Positions 5,518 to 7,980 of a stretch of DNA of 7,980 nucleotides are shown here, piece after piece. The translations under genes and the position numbers were made by a program. The DNA lies in the NCBI GenBank assembly GCA_016935595.1, contig JAFGQQ010000485.1:1-7980 (forward strand), read 5' to 3'. The notes beneath the pieces were generated by a model. It made no database searches and was not told the origin of the DNA. It was given only the letters and a program-made list of their open reading frames with translations. The stretch is from Bacteroidales bacterium. GTDB lineage: Bacteria > Bacteroidota > Bacteroidia > Bacteroidales > UBA10428. Numbering within the stretch: the first letter of the stretch is position 1; the number at the start of each line of letters is the position of its first letter.

Positions 5518-7812
5518 ATGAAAAAAATCTACAATCAATTTAAAATCAGTATTATATTGTCTTTAGGATTAATGATGTTATGTTTTGTTAATATAAACAT
5601 AGCATATGCCTACAGTAATTTGTGGGTACAGGAACCAAGGACATGGTCAATAAGTGGACAGGGAACTATTGATGAAGCAATTTTTACAGTTGAACCAAAA
5701 GGTATATATGCCGAATGTAATTTAATTTATACCTTTTCGGCTGAAGGCTTAGGAGCTACAAATCAGGATACGCTTGAAGTGAGTTTTGATTTTATGCTTC
5801 CTGAAGGTTCAATGGTAACAAATTCTTACCTGTTAATTGGAGACAGCCTTGTTGAGGCAAGATTGCTCGATCAGTGGACTGCTACTCAAATATACGAGGG
5901 AATTGTACAACGAAGAAGGGACCCTTCAATATTATATAAGCAGTGGGGCAATCAATATTTTTTAAGGATTTTCCCAATGGCAGGGAATGAATCGAGGAAA
6001 GCAATTGTAACCTATTTAGTGCCGGCCAATTGGACTAAAGATTATACCTCAATCTTACTTCCTACTGAAATTCTTCAAAGTTCAGCTAATCATGTTGATA
6101 AAATTTCGGTTTATTTGTACAGGGATAGTGAATGGCAAAATCCAAGAATTCTTGAAGTACCTTATGGAAAATTTATTCAAGTAGACGATCCTGAATTCGG
6201 GCAATGCGAAAAAATTGAAATTAATCATAACGGGGAAAACTATTCTTCAGTTTCTGTTGGTTTCGATTCTCCTATGACCAATGGATTATATCTTAAAACA
6301 TTTGATATTGGTGGGGAAGGATTTTACCACCTGGCATTTCTCCCTTCAAAAGTACTAAATATTAATGAGCCTAAAAGGGTCGCTTTTATTGTTGATTATG
6401 ATAAGAATATGACCTGGGTATCAAAAATCGACATTATAGATAAAATTCAGGCATATATTAAGGAATATTTTTCCGAATACGATGAATTTAATTTATTTTA
6501 TTCTGATGGCAGAGAAATTCAGAGTTTGAGCGGTACATGGATTCCTGCCACTCAGCCCGAAATTGATGGCTATTTTGGTTCACTCGATTTGGAAGATATT
6601 TCTGATACTAGTTATTTAATGGCAACATTACCGGCAACATTAGAAATTATTAAAAATGATGAATGTAAGGTATTTCTTATTACCAGCGCTTATAATATTT
6701 TAAATGAATCGGAAGCAGATACTGTTATTTCTAATTTATATAAAATAAAAGACCCCTTGCCACAATTCAACATTATTAACTTAATGGAGAATTATTATTA
6801 TGTATGGGATTTTATGGATATTTACTATTATGGCAACAGTTATTTATATGAAAAACTGGCAAAACTTACAAGTGGGGAATATTTACAAATTAGCTGGGAA
6901 AATACTTTTAATTTTTTGATGACACAGATGTTCCAATCGCTCGATGGTATTTTAAATTCATTTGATTTGCATACATCAATGTTAGATGGGTTTTGTTACT
7001 CAAGGTATAACATAAATGGCGAAGGGGCTACTTATATGAATAAACCTATTTTACAGGTTGGAAAATACTATGGCAGTTATCCTTTTAAAGTTGAAATTGC
7101 TGCTTTAAATAATGATAATTTATTTCTGAATACGTTTTCATTTAATCTGATAGATGTAAATACTGCTGATACAATGATTGAACAAGCCTGGGCAGGAAAT
7201 TATATTGAATCGCTCGAAAACTCGAATTATAATTATTTAACTACACGGGAAATTATTGAAATTAGTCTGGAATACAGGGTATTATCTTTATATACTGCAT
7301 TCTTGGCTTTAGAACCGGGAATGGCATATGAAATACCTGAGGGACAAGATATAAACGAACCTACAAGATGGGGTGGTGGTGAGATAGCTTTGGCTGAAGA
7401 TGCTATGTTTTATTCCGTGAAGAACGATGGTGGTGTTTCAGGTACAGTTTATGAAAACAGGGGTGAATGGTATGTAAGTCCGGAATATACTAATATAGAT
7501 GAACCATTTGCAATAAACAACTCTGCTATTGACGTTAATTACTATCCTAATCCTTTTATCGATCATGTTTCAATTGTGTTTGAGTTGAACAATGAGAATG
7601 ATTTATCTCAAACATATGTTCAAGTTGTAAATTTAAGTGGTCAGGTAGTTAAAGTATTTAGCCAACCCGACTTTGAAGTTTGGGACAACCAAATACAAAT
7701 TGAATGGAACGGAAAGAATGAAAATGGAAGCAATATATCAAAAGGCACTTATATCTTACATATTTCTACTCCTAGTGGGCAAGCATCGGTTAAGTTGATG
7801 AAAATTCAATAA
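5518..7812 (+). CDS. Secreted VIT-domain and vWA-like protein with type IX secretion sorting domain
   Basis: The start at ATG 5518 (MKKIYNQF...) gives a standard signal peptide with likely cleavage after AYA at residues 29-31. An ATG 24 nt upstream would add eight residues of no evident use. The protein has 764 residues. A vault/inter-alpha-trypsin (VIT) domain covers about 55-170, with the diagnostic run ARLLDQWTATQIYEGIVQRRRDPS (114-137) and a closing FPMAGNESRKAIVTYLVP. A von Willebrand A-like fold follows at about 285-420. Its metal-site motif DxSxS is replaced by DYDKN (293-297), and the usual Thr-Asp-Gly near the third loop reads ITSAYN (388-393), so metal binding is probably altered or lost. 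Residues 575-600 (TREIIEISLEYRVLSLYTAFLALEP) match the conserved helix region of VIT proteins. The tail, about 672-764 (YYPNPF at 675-680, SKGTYILHIS at 741-750, ending VKLMKIQ), is a type A T9SS sorting domain. The protein should reach the cell surface or medium through the Por system. Its partner is unknown; an adhesive or structural role is inferred. Confidence 0.88.
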   Translation: MKKIYNQFKISIILSLGLMMLCFVNINIAYAYSNLWVQEPRTWSISGQGTIDEAIFTVEPKGIYAECNLIYTFSAEGLGATNQDTLEVSFDFMLPEGSMVTNSYLLIGDSLVEARLLDQWTATQIYEGIVQRRRDPSILYKQWGNQYFLRIFPMAGNESRKAIVTYLVPANWTKDYTSILLPTEILQSSANHVDKISVYLYRDSEWQNPRILEVPYGKFIQVDDPEFGQCEKIEINHNGENYSSVSVGFDSPMTNGLYLKTFDIGGEGFYHLAFLPSKVLNINEPKRVAFIVDYDKNMTWVSKIDIIDKIQAYIKEYFSEYDEFNLFYSDGREIQSLSGTWIPATQPEIDGYFGSLDLEDISDTSYLMATLPATLEIIKNDECKVFLITSAYNILNESEADTVISNLYKIKDPLPQFNIINLMENYYYVWDFMDIYYYGNSYLYEKLAKLTSGEYLQISWENTFNFLMTQMFQSLDGILNSFDLHTSMLDGFCYSRYNINGEGATYMNKPILQVGKYYGSYPFKVEIAALNNDNLFLNTFSFNLIDVNTADTMIEQAWAGNYIESLENSNYNYLTTREIIEISLEYRVLSLYTAFLALEPGMAYEIPEGQDINEPTRWGGGEIALAEDAMFYSVKNDGGVSGTVYENRGEWYVSPEYTNIDEPFAINNSAIDVNYYPNPFIDHVSIVFELNNENDLSQTYVQVVNLSGQVVKVFSQPDFEVWDNQIQIEWNGKNENGSNISKGTYILHISTPSGQASVKLMKIQ

Positions 7813-7836
7813 CTCCAAAACGTTATTGGAAATTTT

Positions 7837-7870
7837 AAACCGGGTGTTCTTTTGAACATCCGGTTTTTTT
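7837..7870 (+). terminator. Strong intrinsic terminator after the VIT protein gene
   Basis: AAACCGGGTGTTC (7837-7849) pairs with GAACATCCGGTTT (7854-7866) through 13 pairs, one of them G-U, around a TTTT loop, and a T-run reaches 7870. It begins 24 nt after the VIT stop codon. The opposing gene's stop codon overlaps the end of the T-tract, so the hairpin also follows that gene directly. On the minus strand the tail is only weakly T-rich, so termination there would be less efficient. Confidence 0.88.
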
Positions 7871-7980
7871 ATAGATTTATAATTTTCTGCGGCGCAAAAT
7901 CTTTAAAAATAGTTTCAATTATTTTTTTGTTTAGCTCATCTTTAAGAATATAATTTCTGGCTCCTGCTTCAATCATCAAT
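7869..7980 (-). CDS. Response-regulator receiver domain, C-terminal fragment (partial)
   Basis: The frame enters from the right edge and ends at TAA 7871-7869, giving 36 residues: LMIEAGARNYILKDELNKKI and then IETIFKDFAPQKIINL. The pattern aGAxxYilKd-L matches the end of CheY-like receiver domains. The Lys of ILKDEL (13th residue) corresponds to the conserved lysine after beta-strand 5, and the remainder forms the last helix. Only about 23 residues follow that lysine, so no DNA-binding output domain can come after the receiver. The protein is therefore either a stand-alone receiver or carries the receiver at its C-terminus, as in hybrid kinases. It is convergent with the VIT gene. The short length makes this call moderate. 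Confidence 0.6.
   Translation of the reverse strand, partial: LMIEAGARNYILKDELNKKIIETIFKDFAPQKIINL

Overview
The window is AT-rich DNA that looks like it comes from a Bacteroidota (Bacteroidetes) genome, probably an uncultured Bacteroidales or related lineage. Three things support this: the last complete gene ends in a type IX secretion C-terminal sorting domain; boxes of the Bacteroidetes -7 form TAnnTTTG lie upstream of genes; and a B12-dependent TonB receptor is paired with a BtuG-like surface lipoprotein, an arrangement known from that phylum. No mobile element, CRISPR array, tRNA or rRNA was seen.

Layout. Positions 1-465 (minus) hold the N-terminal 155 codons of a ZupT-type ZIP metal transporter that runs off the left edge. 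Positions 466-899 contain no gene. They hold the divergent promoter region and a complete cobalamin riboswitch (about 601-862), whose peripheral arm carries two related 24-nt palindromes. The riboswitch leads into btuB (900-2801, probable TTG start), a TonB-dependent outer-membrane receptor, followed 22 nt later by btuG (2824-3894), a beta-propeller surface lipoprotein. A beta-CASP metallo-beta-lactamase nuclease (3967-5367) and a large secreted VIT/vWA-like protein with a T9SS sorting domain (5518-7812) follow on the same strand. A strong intrinsic terminator (7837-7870) separates this series from a minus-strand gene, of which only the last 36 codons and stop are present; they look like the end of a response-regulator receiver domain.

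Function. The riboswitch, btuB and btuG form a vitamin B12 uptake module. BtuG would capture corrinoid at the cell surface and hand it to BtuB for TonB-driven import, and expression would fall when intracellular cobalamin is high. No periplasmic or inner-membrane B12 components (BtuF/C/D) are present here. The nuclease, the VIT protein, ZupT and the receiver-domain gene have no evident link to B12. The most unusual feature is the expanded riboswitch arm built from two diverged copies of a palindromic element. The remaining genes are recognisable members of known families.
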